A DNA stretch of 61,950 nucleotides from Gammaproteobacteria bacterium (GCA_018815245.1 JAHIXK010000004.1:1-61950), one strand, 5' to 3'; shown: positions 27,976 to 36,882, counted from the first letter of the stretch. Notes: generated by a model from the sequence alone, not told the origin. Program-made: numbers and translations.

Positions 27976-28575
27976 ATGGCATATTTCGCAGTTCGTTCGG
28001 CGCACAGAACATTGGGTGTTTTTTTGGTAGGCGCCTTGTTTGGCATGTCCGCATGGGCTGGTGGTGACCATAGCCACGGCCACAGCCGCCAAAACGATGC
28101 GGCCCATGTGCATGGCACAGGCGAAATGGAAATAGTGCAAGACGGCAATGGCTTGTTCATCAGCCTTTACACCCCATTGCAGAACGTGCTGGGCTTTGAG
28201 CACATGCCGCGAACCGACACTGAGAAAGTGAAGGCACGCAGGGTAACGTCCTTGTTGAAAGCGAACGGCTTGTTTGCGTTTTCGCCAGATGCCCAGTGCA
28301 AACGCACAGGCTACAAACTGAACTCCGAGGTGTTGAACCCGCATTCTCACGGCCCTGCGGACGACCATCAACATCATGATTCCAAGGGTGAGCATTCCGA
28401 CCTGCGTGCAGCCTATGAGTTTGAATGTAAGTTTCCTGCGAAACTCAAAGTGATTGATGTGCGCGTGTTCCGGCAGTTTCCCGGTTTCGAGAAAATCGAA
28501 GTACAGGCCTTGTTCCCAAGCGGGCAAGTGGGTGCCAGCCTGACCCCAGCCAAGAGCACTTTGGTGGTTCAATGA
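27976..28575 (+). CDS. DUF2796 / ZrgA-like His-rich periplasmic protein
   Basis: 199 residues from ATG at 27976, preceded by AAAAAGGGA. A signal peptide (about 25 residues) leads to a His-rich mature start (GGDHSHGHSRQND, HVHGTGEME) and a second His cluster (NPHSHGPADDHQHHD). Such clusters bind zinc. DUF2796 includes ZrgA of the Vibrio cholerae ZrgABCDE zinc uptake system. It overlaps the ABC ATPase gene by 4 bp. The zinc role is inferred from family and operon. Confidence 0.82.
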   Translation: MAYFAVRSAHRTLGVFLVGALFGMSAWAGGDHSHGHSRQNDAAHVHGTGEMEIVQDGNGLFISLYTPLQNVLGFEHMPRTDTEKVKARRVTSLLKANGLFAFSPDAQCKRTGYKLNSEVLNPHSHGPADDHQHHDSKGEHSDLRAAYEFECKFPAKLKVIDVRVFRQFPGFEKIEVQALFPSGQVGASLTPAKSTLVVQ

Positions 28576-29267
28576 CCTCAACGGTACTTCAGTGCGAAAA
28601 CCTCGTATTCAAGTACGCCAGTAGTGGGTTTGAACTGCGAATGTCCGGTTTTTGCATGAAAGCGGGCGACACGGTGTTTCTTGAGGGTGACAGCGGCAGT
28701 GGCAAAAGCACCTTGCTGAATTTGATGGCAGGTGTGTTGACGCCACAAACTGGCCATGTTGCACTGATGGGCAAGAATTTGAACACGCTTTCCCCCGGCC
28801 AATGCGATGCCCTGCGCGTGAACCATGTGGGCTTTCTGTTTCAGCAATTCAATTTACTCAGTTATTTGAGTGTGCTTGACAACGTCACCTTGCCCTGCAA
28901 GTTTTCCAAACGCCGCAAGCACAATGCGGTACAGGCTGCCGGCAGTGTTGAACAGGCTGCTGTTCAATTGCTCAACGCCTTGGGCATGGGCAATTGTTTG
29001 CAGCAATCCGTGTCCACTTTGTCGGTGGGTCAGCAGCAGCGGGTAGCGGCAGCGCGTGCATTGATCGGCAAACCCGATTTGATTATTGCAGACGAACCCA
29101 CATCAGCACTGGACGCCGGCCATCAAGCCCGGTTTGTTGAATTGCTACTGGCGCAAGCCGCCCAACAAAACACGGCCGTGTTGCTGGTTAGCCACGATCC
29201 AGAACTGGCAAGGTACTGTGCGCGGCGCGAACACATGAACTGTTGGAATGCGGGTGCAACAACATGA
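28572..29267 (+). CDS. ABC transporter ATP-binding protein (LolD/MacB type)
   Basis: 231 residues. Walker A GDSGSGKST, Q-loop in GFLFQQFNLLSYLSVLDNV, signature STLSVGQQQRV (Val in place of the usual Gly after Ser), Walker B LIIADEPTSALD and switch VLLVSHD. Type VII (FtsX-partnered) ATPases of this type drive mechanotransmission or extraction rather than classic import. It overlaps both neighbours by 4 bp. It pairs with the FtsX-like permease next to it. Confidence 0.88.
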   Translation: MTSTVLQCENLVFKYASSGFELRMSGFCMKAGDTVFLEGDSGSGKSTLLNLMAGVLTPQTGHVALMGKNLNTLSPGQCDALRVNHVGFLFQQFNLLSYLSVLDNVTLPCKFSKRRKHNAVQAAGSVEQAAVQLLNALGMGNCLQQSVSTLSVGQQQRVAAARALIGKPDLIIADEPTSALDAGHQARFVELLLAQAAQQNTAVLLVSHDPELARYCARREHMNCWNAGATT

Positions 29268-30562
29268 TGCAAACGCTGTTGTTGCTGGCCAGTCGAAGCG
29301 CATGGAGCCGCAAAGGCAGCCTGCTGCTGCTGTTGCTCAGTGTAATCACGTCCACCTGCCTGTTACTGGGCATTGATTTGGCCAGGCAAAGTGCCAAGGC
29401 CAGTTTTTCAAACGCAGTGGCAGGCACGGATTTGATTGTGGGCGCGCAAACCAGCCCCGTTTCCCTTCTGCTGTACAGCGTGTTCCGAATTGGGCAGGCC
29501 ACGCGCAATGTACCGTACGCCGAATTTGAGCGCCTTGAGCAAGACCCCCGTGTGAAATCGGCGCTGCCAATTGCCTTGGGCGATTCCTACCGGGGCTTTG
29601 CCGTGGTGGGCACAAAGGCCGCGTACTTCGACAGTTTTTTGTATGGTGCGCGGCAAAATCTGCAGTTTGCACAGGGCAGGGCATTCGAGAATTACAGTGT
29701 GGGCAAGCCTGCTACTGTGTTGTTCGAAGCAGTGCTGGGTGCTGAAGTGGCTGCGCGTTTGAAGCACACCGTGGGCGACAAAATTGCGCTAAGCCACGGC
29801 ATGCAAATTCAGCAAACTGAGCCAAGCCATGCAAACAAGCCCTTCATGGTTGTGGGGGTGTTAAAGCCCACAGGCACGCCGGTGGATCAAAGCGTGCACA
29901 TCAGCCTGGCGGGCATGGAGGCAATTCATGTCGATTGGGCCGCGGGTGTGCCTGTACCCGGAGCCGACATTCCGGCTGAATATGTGACCAAATTCGACTT
30001 GCAACCCAAATCAGTTACAGCGGTTTTATTGGCCTTGAACAACCGGGCTGGTGTGTTTCGCATGCAGCGCGAACTGGAAAGCCGCCCAGGTGTGGCGCTA
30101 AGTGCCATTCTGCCCGGTGTGGCCTTAAGCAGCCTGTGGCTAACGGTGGGGCTTGTTGAGCGAGTGTTGCTGTTTGTGGCAGCCTTGGTTGCCTTGGTCA
30201 GTGCCCTGGGTTTGACCAGCGTCATGTTGGTGACCCTGGGGCAGCGCAGGCGTGAACTGGCCGTGTTGCGTTCAACCGGGGCAGGGCCAAGGGCTGTGTT
30301 TGGCTTGTTGTGCCTTGAAAGCGCCTTGGTGATGTGGGTCGGCGTTGCTTTGGGTGTTGTGGTGCTTGGGCTTGCAAGCGCTGCACTTGCGCCCTGGGTT
30401 CAGGCACAATTTGGTTTGCAACTGGTTGGTTTGAATGAATTGGGCGCGGGCTTGATGGCCGTGACCGCCTTCGCAGCGTTTGGCAGCCTGCTGGGACTTG
30501 TGCCAGCATGGCAGGCGTACCGGAACCAGCTGCAAGATGGTCTGAATCCCAAAATGAATTGA
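29264..30562 (+). CDS. ABC transporter permease, FtsX-like
   Basis: 432 residues from ATG at 29264 (ATGA overlap with the ATPase stop). One N-terminal helix (GSLLLLLLSVITSTCLLLGI), a periplasmic MacB-like domain of about 220 residues, then three C-terminal helices with the FtsX pattern (LGQRRRELAVLRSTGAGPRAVF coupling region). It forms a MacB-type complex with the preceding ATPase. With the DUF2796 and DUF3299 neighbours it matches the Zrg-like arrangement. Confidence 0.87.
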   Translation: MMQTLLLLASRSAWSRKGSLLLLLLSVITSTCLLLGIDLARQSAKASFSNAVAGTDLIVGAQTSPVSLLLYSVFRIGQATRNVPYAEFERLEQDPRVKSALPIALGDSYRGFAVVGTKAAYFDSFLYGARQNLQFAQGRAFENYSVGKPATVLFEAVLGAEVAARLKHTVGDKIALSHGMQIQQTEPSHANKPFMVVGVLKPTGTPVDQSVHISLAGMEAIHVDWAAGVPVPGADIPAEYVTKFDLQPKSVTAVLLALNNRAGVFRMQRELESRPGVALSAILPGVALSSLWLTVGLVERVLLFVAALVALVSALGLTSVMLVTLGQRRRELAVLRSTGAGPRAVFGLLCLESALVMWVGVALGVVVLGLASAALAPWVQAQFGLQLVGLNELGAGLMAVTAFAAFGSLLGLVPAWQAYRNQLQDGLNPKMN

Positions 30563-30584
30563 GCAACAAGTGGATGTGTAGTCG

Positions 30585-31235
30585 ATGAAAATCAGCAAAT
30601 TGATCGCGATGGTGGTGGGCGTTGTGGCATTGACAGCCGTGGGCTATGGCCTGGCGTCGTGGTTCATGGGCAAACCAGATCTGGCGCAACTGTCCACAGA
30701 CGCGGTCGCCAACAATGAAAACTATGCAGTGGGCGATCGCTTGCCCGCTGGCGAAGCGAAAAAGCCCGCAGCGTTCGACCCTGCCTTTCCGGAATTGCAA
30801 TGGGACGACTTAATGCCCGCCGACTGGGACCCCATGGCTGCATTTCGCGGCCTGGACATTGCCGAACTTCAAGACAACGATCCCAAGGCGCAGCAAGCCC
30901 TGGATACCATGCGCAAGGCGTGGAACGATGCGCCAGTGAACCCGGAACTTGCGGGCAAGAAAGTTCGAATTCCCGGTTTTGCAATTCCCATCGAGCAAAG
31001 CGACAAGGGCGTGGATGAACTGTTGCTGGTGCCGTACTTTGGCGCTTGTATTCACACACCGCCCCCGCCAGCCAACCAGATCATTCACGTGAAACTGAGC
31101 GAACCCCAGCCTGCTGTGGGCGCCATGCAAGCCTACTGGATTTGGGGTGAACTGACTGCCAGCAAATTCAGCAGTGAACTGGGCGATGCGGCCTATCTGA
31201 TCAAAGCCACGGGCATTCAACCCTACGAAGATTAA
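30585..31235 (+). CDS. DUF3299 exported or membrane-anchored protein
   Basis: 216 residues with one N-terminal hydrophobic segment (LIAMVVGVVALTAVGYGLASW) acting as anchor or signal. The conserved core runs KKVRIPGFAIPIE, ELLLVPYFGACIHTPPPPANQ, which is characteristic of DUF3299, with a Cys-x-His pair that could bind metal. Last gene of the DUF2796-ABC-FtsX operon, 22 bp after the permease. Its role in metal handling is inferred from context only. Confidence 0.82.
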   Translation: MKISKLIAMVVGVVALTAVGYGLASWFMGKPDLAQLSTDAVANNENYAVGDRLPAGEAKKPAAFDPAFPELQWDDLMPADWDPMAAFRGLDIAELQDNDPKAQQALDTMRKAWNDAPVNPELAGKKVRIPGFAIPIEQSDKGVDELLLVPYFGACIHTPPPPANQIIHVKLSEPQPAVGAMQAYWIWGELTASKFSSELGDAAYLIKATGIQPYED

Positions 31236-31304
31236 GCCTTTGTGGCTTGATTAGTAAAAACCCCTCTATTTTTATCGTTGACAGCGGGGCATGATCTTCT
31301 TACC

Positions 31305-31334
31305 TTTACATCGGTCGATGTTACAGTCTATAAA
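31305..31334 (+). promoter_or_regulatory. Sigma-70-like promoter of the hydrolase gene
   Basis: TTTACA (31305-31310), 18-bp spacer, TATAAA (31329-31334). A second candidate, TTGACA (31278-31283), 17 bp, TACCTT (31301-31306), lies just upstream. Either leads into the gene starting at 31373, whose ATG follows CCGGAGG. Confidence 0.5.
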
Positions 31335-31335
31335 A

Positions 31336-31349
31336 CAAACAAACGTTTG
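31336..31349. promoter_or_regulatory. PsrA-like operator (CAAAC-N4-GTTTG)
   Basis: CAAAC AAAC GTTTG lies directly after the -10 element, over the expected transcription start. The layout equals the motif known for PsrA/FadR-type TetR repressors of fatty-acid metabolism in Pseudomonas and other bacteria. Repression relieved by fatty acids or acyl-CoA is therefore proposed for the downstream hydrolase and lipoprotein. Confidence 0.45.
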
Positions 31350-31372
31350 ATTTGCACCGGAGGTTTTGATTC

Positions 31373-32359
31373 ATGGGCAATGTAAGCACTGGCAATCAAT
31401 TTGCCGGAATGCACCATCTTGAGCTTGCATTTCTTGACGATGTAGCACCGAAGTACCTCAGCCTGGCCCAACCGCCACATGGCTTGAAAATTCGCCAATG
31501 GAAAAACCGCAGCGCTGTTCCGCTGATCAACAAACTGCATTCGGGTTTGTCGGGCTTAAAGCGCCAGCAGGCCACCGTGCTGGACCATGATCTGGTGTGG
31601 CTGGAAGGTGGCAACCCGGATGGGAAACCCGTTGTGTTGTTGCACGGTTTTGCGTCCAACAAGGAAAACTGGCTTTCGCTGGTGCCTTTTCTGTTGAAAC
31701 AACACCGATTGTTTGTGCTGGATTTGCCCGGTTGGGGTGAAAGCCAGTTCAATGCCAATGTGCCGTATGGGCTTGACGATCAAGTGGCCCGCGTTGCAGC
31801 CTGGATTCAGGCCCATGTGCCTGGCAGGGCGCATGTGGTGGGCAATTCTGTTGGCGGCCTGGTGTCTGCTTTGCTGGCAGGCCGACATGGTGATCTGATT
31901 CAAACCCTGTGTTTGATGAATCCTGCAGGTGGCAAGGGTTCCGACCACACCCACTTTGAAGCAGGCCTGAAAGAAGGGCGAAACCCGATGATCGTGGAAA
32001 GCCTTGCAGGTGCGCACACGCTGATGAGCCTGGCCATTCACAACCGTGCAATTGCTTTGGCCCTTGCACCTGTGATGGCGCAAGACCTGATTAACCGTCG
32101 CCATGTCAACCGTCATCTGTTTCATCAAATGTTTGTCAATGCGCCCAACCCGAACGGCCCCGGCATGTCGGCCACCACGGCACCCACGCTGATCATGTGG
32201 GGCAAAGAGGACCGGCTTGTGCATTACACCGGCGCTTACACCTATCAGGCGATTATTCCCCACGCCGATGTGGTACTTTTTGACGGTGTTGGGCATCTGC
32301 CCATGGTTGAAATTCCGATTCGCACGGCCAAAGCTCTGCAGGAGTTCTGGTCAGTCTGA
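31373..32359 (+). CDS. Alpha/beta hydrolase, lipase/esterase-like
   Basis: 328 residues. Oxyanion motif VLLHGFASNKENW, nucleophile elbow GNSVGG, catalytic Asp region MWGKEDRLVHY and His in GVGHLPMVE. Resembles monoacylglycerol-lipase/esterase-type hydrolases. The N-terminal 60 residues (KYLSLAQPPHGLKIRQWKN) precede the core and have no clear signal peptide. SD CCGGAGG is well placed. Followed after 21 bp by a small lipoprotein gene and a terminator. A lipid role is suggested by the PsrA-like operator. Confidence 0.87.
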   Translation: MGNVSTGNQFAGMHHLELAFLDDVAPKYLSLAQPPHGLKIRQWKNRSAVPLINKLHSGLSGLKRQQATVLDHDLVWLEGGNPDGKPVVLLHGFASNKENWLSLVPFLLKQHRLFVLDLPGWGESQFNANVPYGLDDQVARVAAWIQAHVPGRAHVVGNSVGGLVSALLAGRHGDLIQTLCLMNPAGGKGSDHTHFEAGLKEGRNPMIVESLAGAHTLMSLAIHNRAIALALAPVMAQDLINRRHVNRHLFHQMFVNAPNPNGPGMSATTAPTLIMWGKEDRLVHYTGAYTYQAIIPHADVVLFDGVGHLPMVEIPIRTAKALQEFWSV

Positions 32360-32380
32360 TAATCAAAGGGGAAATGAAGC

Positions 32381-32674
32381 ATGAACATTCGTCAAACCTG
32401 CATCGTGGTGGGTTTAGTGTGGTTGTTGGCTGCGTGCGGCCAGAATCTGGATGGTGTTTACAAAGACGATCTGGGTTTGCAGAAATATGAATTTCAGGGC
32501 AACGGCACAGTGTATGTGTCGACAATGGGCGTGACCCGCGAAGCGACTTATCTGGTGGAAGACAAAAAGGTGAAAATCACCAATGATGGTGAAACCATCA
32601 TTTATGACCTGAATGAGGACGGCACCATCAAAGGCCCGCTCGGGATGACGCTGAGGCCAGATCCAGTGAAATAG
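32381..32674 (+). CDS. Small lipoprotein, unknown function
   Basis: 97 residues with a clear lipoprotein signal ending WLLAAC (Cys near residue 19). The mature part is a short beta-rich domain (LQKYEFQGNGTVYVSTMG, KVKITNDGETIIYDLNEDG) resembling small single-domain lipoproteins in which model deviations are measured by simple strand repeats; no named family recognised. Co-transcribed with the hydrolase and closed by a terminator. Confidence 0.75.
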   Translation: MNIRQTCIVVGLVWLLAACGQNLDGVYKDDLGLQKYEFQGNGTVYVSTMGVTREATYLVEDKKVKITNDGETIIYDLNEDGTIKGPLGMTLRPDPVK

Positions 32675-32695
32675 TTTTTAACAGAAAAGCCCTGA

Positions 32696-32723
32696 AACCC
32701 GCTCCAGTAGCGGGTTTTTTTTT
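32696..32723 (+). terminator. Intrinsic terminator
   Basis: AACCCGCT (32696-32703), 5-nt loop, AGCGGGTT (32709-32716), followed by a T run to 32723. Ends the hydrolase-lipoprotein operon. Confidence 0.9.
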
Positions 32724-32752
32724 ACATTCCCATGTTTTCATGAAGTCGAAGA

Positions 32753-33922
32753 GTGCTTGTTCCGGGAACCCTCGCCCCGGAAATAGTCACCCAACATAGA
32801 CGATACACCCCGTCCACCATGGTGATATTCTCGATCTTTCTGTTTACGGTAAATTATGTTTTTATCCAGGTACCTTTGACAAACATCATCATACGAAAGT
32901 TAAAACTCGTGCTGGACCTTTCTGACAGCGCTTCGCGCGCGCGTCAGCGCATGGCATTTTGCAGCTTGTCGTTTCTGATCGTGTTTTTTCTAACTCCCGG
33001 CGGGGCCATTGTTGGCAACACAGCCATGCTGGCTTTCATGGTGACATTGGGGGTTTATTTTCATGTGGCCTGGCTGCAGTCCTGGCTGATCTCCAATCGC
33101 GAGCACTATTGGGAAAAAATTGAGATTCCCAGTTACTTTCTAGACATGCCCATTATCGGTTTTGGCCTTGCCGTAGCGGGCCCCTACCTTGCTTTGGTTT
33201 CGCCTTTGCTGGCTGTAGTAGCGCTTGTGCGGGGCATGCGATACGGCCCCTGCATGCTGGCCTGCCACATTGTGGCGGGCGTGTTGATCTTGTTGCTGCT
33301 ATATGTACTGGTTCCATACTGGAGCGAGCACCCCGATCTGCTGTACGCCAATTTGTTTCTTTTGATAATACTGCCCATCCAGTTTTATGGAGTGAGTGTA
33401 AAAATTCAGGCAAATTCCAAGTCGTTGCGTCAAGAAAACCTGACAGATCCACTAACGCGTAGCTTGAACAGAAAAGCGTTGGACACAGCAATTTGGCGGA
33501 TGTTGAATGCCCGAGAACCATTTGTGATGTCTTTTCTTGATCTGGATAATTTCAAGGTTGTGAACGACACAATGGGGCACGCAGTAGGTGACAAGCTATT
33601 GCGTCGCGTCAGCACCAAACTGTCCATTCGCTTGCGTGCCGATGACAAGGTTTACCGCTTGTCCGGTGATGAGTTCGTGGTGTTGAGCCTTGGTATTGTT
33701 CACGAAGAAATGGCAGAAAATTTGGGGCATCGCATCAAGAACGCCATTGCGGAGGCTGTTGCTTACACCTGTCCAAACCTGCCAGTATCTGCAAGTGTTG
33801 GCGTGCTGGTGGTGAATTCATTTGAAGACACTGATCTGGAAAAGCTTTTGGTGCGTGCAGACAAGCTGATGTACCTGGCCAAAAAGGCCGGGAAGAACCA
33901 GGTGCTGGTTGAACAGGTCTAG
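32753..33922 (+). CDS. Membrane-bound diguanylate cyclase (GGDEF domain)
   Basis: 389 residues from GTG; an ATG at 32819 (residue 23) is an alternative and would leave more room for a promoter after the terminator at 32723. About six membrane helices (residues 20-220) precede a GGDEF domain. The active-site motif is SGDEF (about 304-308), a tolerated variant, with DLDNFKVVNDTMGH for metal/GTP and an inhibitory-site RADD five residues before it. It should make cyclic di-GMP; a PilZ/YcgR-type flagellar brake gene is in the same window. Confidence 0.9.
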   Translation: MLVPGTLAPEIVTQHRRYTPSTMVIFSIFLFTVNYVFIQVPLTNIIIRKLKLVLDLSDSASRARQRMAFCSLSFLIVFFLTPGGAIVGNTAMLAFMVTLGVYFHVAWLQSWLISNREHYWEKIEIPSYFLDMPIIGFGLAVAGPYLALVSPLLAVVALVRGMRYGPCMLACHIVAGVLILLLLYVLVPYWSEHPDLLYANLFLLIILPIQFYGVSVKIQANSKSLRQENLTDPLTRSLNRKALDTAIWRMLNAREPFVMSFLDLDNFKVVNDTMGHAVGDKLLRRVSTKLSIRLRADDKVYRLSGDEFVVLSLGIVHEEMAENLGHRIKNAIAEAVAYTCPNLPVSASVGVLVVNSFEDTDLEKLLVRADKLMYLAKKAGKNQVLVEQV

Positions 33923-33936
33923 GTCGCGTTTCTGCT

Positions 33937-34164
33937 TTAGCTGCGTTTGGGGCAGTACTTGCCCTCTTCGTCTTCCCGGGCAAGCGGGGTTTGAAGTTCG
34001 GGGGCCTGATGGGTGTAACTGCATTCAGCTATCTCGCCGTAATTCGATTCAAGTGTTGCAAATACCTTGCTGACTTGAATTGAAACAAAAATAGTCATGA
34101 ATGCGGCAATCACAAACCACAGAACTTTTTTGTTGCGTCTAAAAAATGCGCTCGCATCGGACAT
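33937..34164 (-). CDS. Small single-pass membrane protein, unknown
   Basis: 75 residues: basic N-terminus (FFRRNKKVLW), one membrane helix (FVIAAFMTIFVSIQV), then a short tail with two Cys (AECSY and KYCPKRS). Not recognised. It converges with the diguanylate cyclase gene (14 bp apart) and lies downstream of the MarR-type gene on the same strand. Confidence 0.5.
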   Translation of the reverse strand: MSDASAFFRRNKKVLWFVIAAFMTIFVSIQVSKVFATLESNYGEIAECSYTHQAPELQTPLAREDEEGKYCPKRS

Positions 34165-34244
34165 AAGTAGTTGTCAGACCCCGAAAGTGGTGGTTGTTGT
34201 AAATTTCAGACGATTATTCAAAGTATTTGACAGTATGTCAATTC

Positions 34245-34727
34245 TTATTTGACAGCCTTGTCCAATTCCCCGATGTCCAAAATTGGTGCGGCATCCATCG
34301 ATTCGGCACCCAGCAGCATGGTGACTCGCCCCAGGACAGACGCAATCAAATGTTGTTCCCAGTTTTGCAACTGGTCAAATCGTTCTGCAAAGCGGGTTTG
34401 CAGGCTTGATGGCGCATCATTGACTTCGTGTTTTCCCTTCTCTGTCAACACCACTTCAAGGCGGCGTTTGTCGACCGTGCTGCGGATCTTCTCGATCAAT
34501 CCCCGGCTTTCAAGCTTTTGAAGAATCACAGTGGATGTCACTGGTGACAGGCTGAGGGACTTCGCAAGTTCTCCTGGGGAAATGCCCGGGTTGTCGGCGA
34601 CTGATTGCAGGGTCAGTAGCTCGGAAGTGGCCATGTCAGCTTTTTTGGCCAGTTCTCGGGCACTGGATTCTGTAGCACGGATAATTCGACGAAGCGAAAT
34701 GAGGGAATTTTGAAGTGTGCTGTCCAT
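34245..34727 (-). CDS. ectR: MarR-family regulator, EctR-like
   Basis: 160 residues. A winged helix-turn-helix spans about 35-105: LLTLQSVADNPGISPGELAKS, SPVTSTVILQKLESRGLIEK and the wing STVDKRRLEVVLTEKG. Dimerisation helices flank it. It is divergent from ectABCD; EctR1, a MarR-type repressor of the ectoine operon, has the same placement in halophilic methylotrophs. Regulation of ect by salinity through this protein is inferred from position. Confidence 0.82.
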   Translation of the reverse strand: MDSTLQNSLISLRRIIRATESSARELAKKADMATSELLTLQSVADNPGISPGELAKSLSLSPVTSTVILQKLESRGLIEKIRSTVDKRRLEVVLTEKGKHEVNDAPSSLQTRFAERFDQLQNWEQHLIASVLGRVTMLLGAESMDAAPILDIGELDKAVK

Positions 34728-34881
34728 GCTCGAAAACCAGGTGAATTAATTCAATTTCATGAATTGTAGTGATTAAAAAGCACCAGTAGTTGGAAAAACT
34801 GACGCTTAGAGCAACGCCACCAAACATAACGTGTCTGTGTTGAAAAAAGTGCACGGTTGGGTGGTTTGCAATTGTTTATAA

Positions 34882-34890
34882 AATAAACTA
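34882..34890. promoter_or_regulatory. Candidate regulator half-site, left
   Basis: AATAAACTA here is the reverse complement of TAGTTTATT at 34969-34977. Both lie between ectR and ectA, 87 bp (about eight helical turns) apart. Possible EctR sites acting on ectR and ectABCD; binding untested. Confidence 0.3.
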
Positions 34891-34968
34891 TTATTAATGT
34901 GTTCTTTCATAAAGACTCCTCGTGCGGCTCAAGGTGCTGTGTGAGTTTTTACGAAAGGATGGGAAAAG

Positions 34969-34982
34969 TAGTTTATTAACTA
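34969..34982. promoter_or_regulatory. Candidate EctR operator, right
   Basis: TAGTTTATTAACTA has inverted arms TAGTT/AACTA around TATT. It lies 41 bp before the ectA start, where a MarR-type repressor could block transcription. The left copy of the core is at 34882. Confidence 0.4.
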
Positions 34983-35023
34983 ACAGAAAGTGATCCTGCC
35001 AATAACAGGGTCATCTCATCCAC

Positions 35024-35551
35024 ATGTCAAGTAATGATGCCGTATTACGACATCCCGTGCTTGAGGACGGTACAGCCGTGTTCAACCTGGTGGATGCATG
35101 CAAGCCCCTCGACCTGAATTCCCACTATTTGTATTTGCTGCAGTGCAGCCACTTTGCACCCACTTGTGTGGTGGCGACCTTGCATGGCGAGGTGGAGGCT
35201 TGGGTTTCAGGCTACATTTTGCCCAAGCAGCCCGATACATTTTTTGTGTGGCAAGTGGCAGTGGGTGAAAAAGCCCGCGGACTTGGTCTGAGCAAGAGAC
35301 TCATCAACTGGATACTGGCCCAGCAAACGTGTATTCAAAAAATTCACACATCCATCACGCCAGACAATGCGGCGTCCTGGGGGCTTTTCAAATCACTGGC
35401 CCGCGATTGGGGCAGCGATTTGTCTTCACGAGACTGGTTCGACGAACAATCTCACTTTGGCGGTCGACACAACACCGAAATATTGGTGGAAATCGCCTTG
35501 CCAACATCGCCACTGGCGACATCACTACAAACTCAAGGAGCACAACAATGA
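35024..35551 (+). CDS. ectA: Diaminobutyrate acetyltransferase
   Basis: 175 residues of the GNAT fold. The acetyl-CoA loop is in VAVGEKARGLGLSKRLI, and SITPDNAASWGLF and SRDWFDEQSHFGG are typical EctA stretches. It makes N-gamma-acetyl-diaminobutyrate, the second step of ectoine synthesis. The stop overlaps the ectB start (ATGA). First gene of ectABCD, divergent from the MarR regulator. No lysC-type ask_ect gene is present, so aspartokinase must be supplied elsewhere. Confidence 0.95.
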   Translation: MSSNDAVLRHPVLEDGTAVFNLVDACKPLDLNSHYLYLLQCSHFAPTCVVATLHGEVEAWVSGYILPKQPDTFFVWQVAVGEKARGLGLSKRLINWILAQQTCIQKIHTSITPDNAASWGLFKSLARDWGSDLSSRDWFDEQSHFGGRHNTEILVEIALPTSPLATSLQTQGAQQ

Positions 35552-36882
35552 GTGACTCAAGCAAATCAATCGACTTTCAAACCCTGAGCAAAATTCGCAC
35601 ATTCCAGAAAAATGAATCGGAAGCGCGCAGCTACTGTCGCAGCTTTCCAACCCTGTTTGTGCGCGCCAAGGGCAGCTACATGACCGACATGCATGGCCAG
35701 GATTATCTCGATTTCCTGTCTGGGGCGGGCTCGTTGAACTACGGGCACAACGATCCAGAGATGAAATCGGCATTGCTGGATTACATCGCAGACGACGGTA
35801 TTGGCCATAGCCTCGACATGCACAGCGCTGCAAAAGCCAAGTTTATTGATGCGTTTAACCGCCACATTTTGAAGCCACGCGGCATGCAGTACCGCATTCA
35901 GTTTACGGGTCCAACCGGTACCAACTCGGTTGAGGCGGCCATCAAGCTGGCGCGTAAAATTACAGGCCGCAAGCAGATTATTGCGTTTACCAACGGGTTT
36001 CATGGTGTAACCCAAGGTGCGCTGGCATGCACCGCGAACAACCACCACCGCAGCCCATCGGCTTCCACCCTGTGTGGCGTAGACCGCTACCCTTACGATG
36101 GTTACATGGGCGAGGGCGTAGACACCACCGAATACCTGGAAAAAATGCTGACTGACAAATCAAGCGGCCAGGACGCACCCGCCGCTGTGATTGTGGAAGG
36201 CGTGCAAGGCGAGGGCGGTTTGAACCCGGCTTCCATGAAGTGGTTGAAGAACCTGGCCAAGGTAACCCGCAAGGCGGGTGCCATGTTGATTCTCGATGAA
36301 ATTCAGGCTGGTGTTGGCCGTGCAGGTTCCTTCTTTAGCTTTGAGGAAGCAGGCATTGAGCCCGACCTGATTTGCCTGTCCAAGTCGCTTTCTGGCATGG
36401 GCTTGCCGATGGCCGTTACCCTGATTCGCCCCGACCTTGATTTCTGGAAGCCGGGCGAGCACAACGGCACCTTCCGCGGCAACAACCATGCATTCATTAC
36501 CGCCGCAGCGGCTCTTGAAAAGTACTGGGCCAACCCCGCTTTCGAGCGTGGCATTGCGCAGCGTGCCGACGTGGTGAACCAAAGCCTGAACCGCATTTTG
36601 ACGGCCAACGAGAACATCACCGTGCAGGTGAAAGGCCGCGGCATGATGCAGGGCATCGAAATGCAAAACGGTGCGCTGGCCGATGAAGTGGTGGCCGAAT
36701 GTTTCAAGCACAACATGATTATCGAAACCTGTGGCAACGATGGCCAGGTGGTGAAGGTATTTGCCGCCCTGAATATCGAAATGGAAGACCTGAAAAAAGG
36801 TTTGATCATTCTTCAGAAAGCAGTGACCGTTGTAAGTGCAAAGGCCGAGAAAGAAGCCAACAGCAAAAAGGTGAAAGCATGA
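35548..36882 (+). CDS. ectB: Diaminobutyrate-2-oxoglutarate transaminase
   Basis: 444 residues, class III PLP aminotransferase. [16 protein letters not shown] binds the cofactor phosphate, [13 protein letters not shown] carries the conserved Asp and [12 protein letters not shown] the Schiff-base Lys. It converts aspartate semialdehyde to diaminobutyrate, the first committed step of ectoine synthesis. ATG at 35548 overlaps the ectA stop and follows AAGGAG; an upstream in-frame extension lies inside ectA. It overlaps ectC by 4 bp. Confidence 0.95.
   Translation: MSDSSKSIDFQTLSKIRTFQKNESEARSYCRSFPTLFVRAKGSYMTDMHGQDYLDFLSGAGSLNYGHNDPEMKSALLDYIADDGIGHSLDMHSAAKAKFIDAFNRHILKPRGMQYRIQFTGPTGTNSVEAAIKLARKITGRKQIIAFTNGFHGVTQGALACTANNHHRSPSASTLCGVDRYPYDGYMGEGVDTTEYLEKMLTDKSSGQDAPAAVIVEGVQGEGGLNPASMKWLKNLAKVTRKAGAMLILDEIQAGVGRAGSFFSFEEAGIEPDLICLSKSLSGMGLPMAVTLIRPDLDFWKPGEHNGTFRGNNHAFITAAAALEKYWANPAFERGIAQRADVVNQSLNRILTANENITVQVKGRGMMQGIEMQNGALADEVVAECFKHNMIIETCGNDGQVVKVFAALNIEMEDLKKGLIILQKAVTVVSAKAEKEANSKKVKA

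Noticed and set aside
29264-30562. Reading the LolD/FtsX-like pair as a lipoprotein exporter (LolCDE)
   Set aside because: DUF2796 and DUF3299 neighbours and the single permease gene fit the Zrg-like arrangement better than Lol, which needs LolC/LolE-type permeases.
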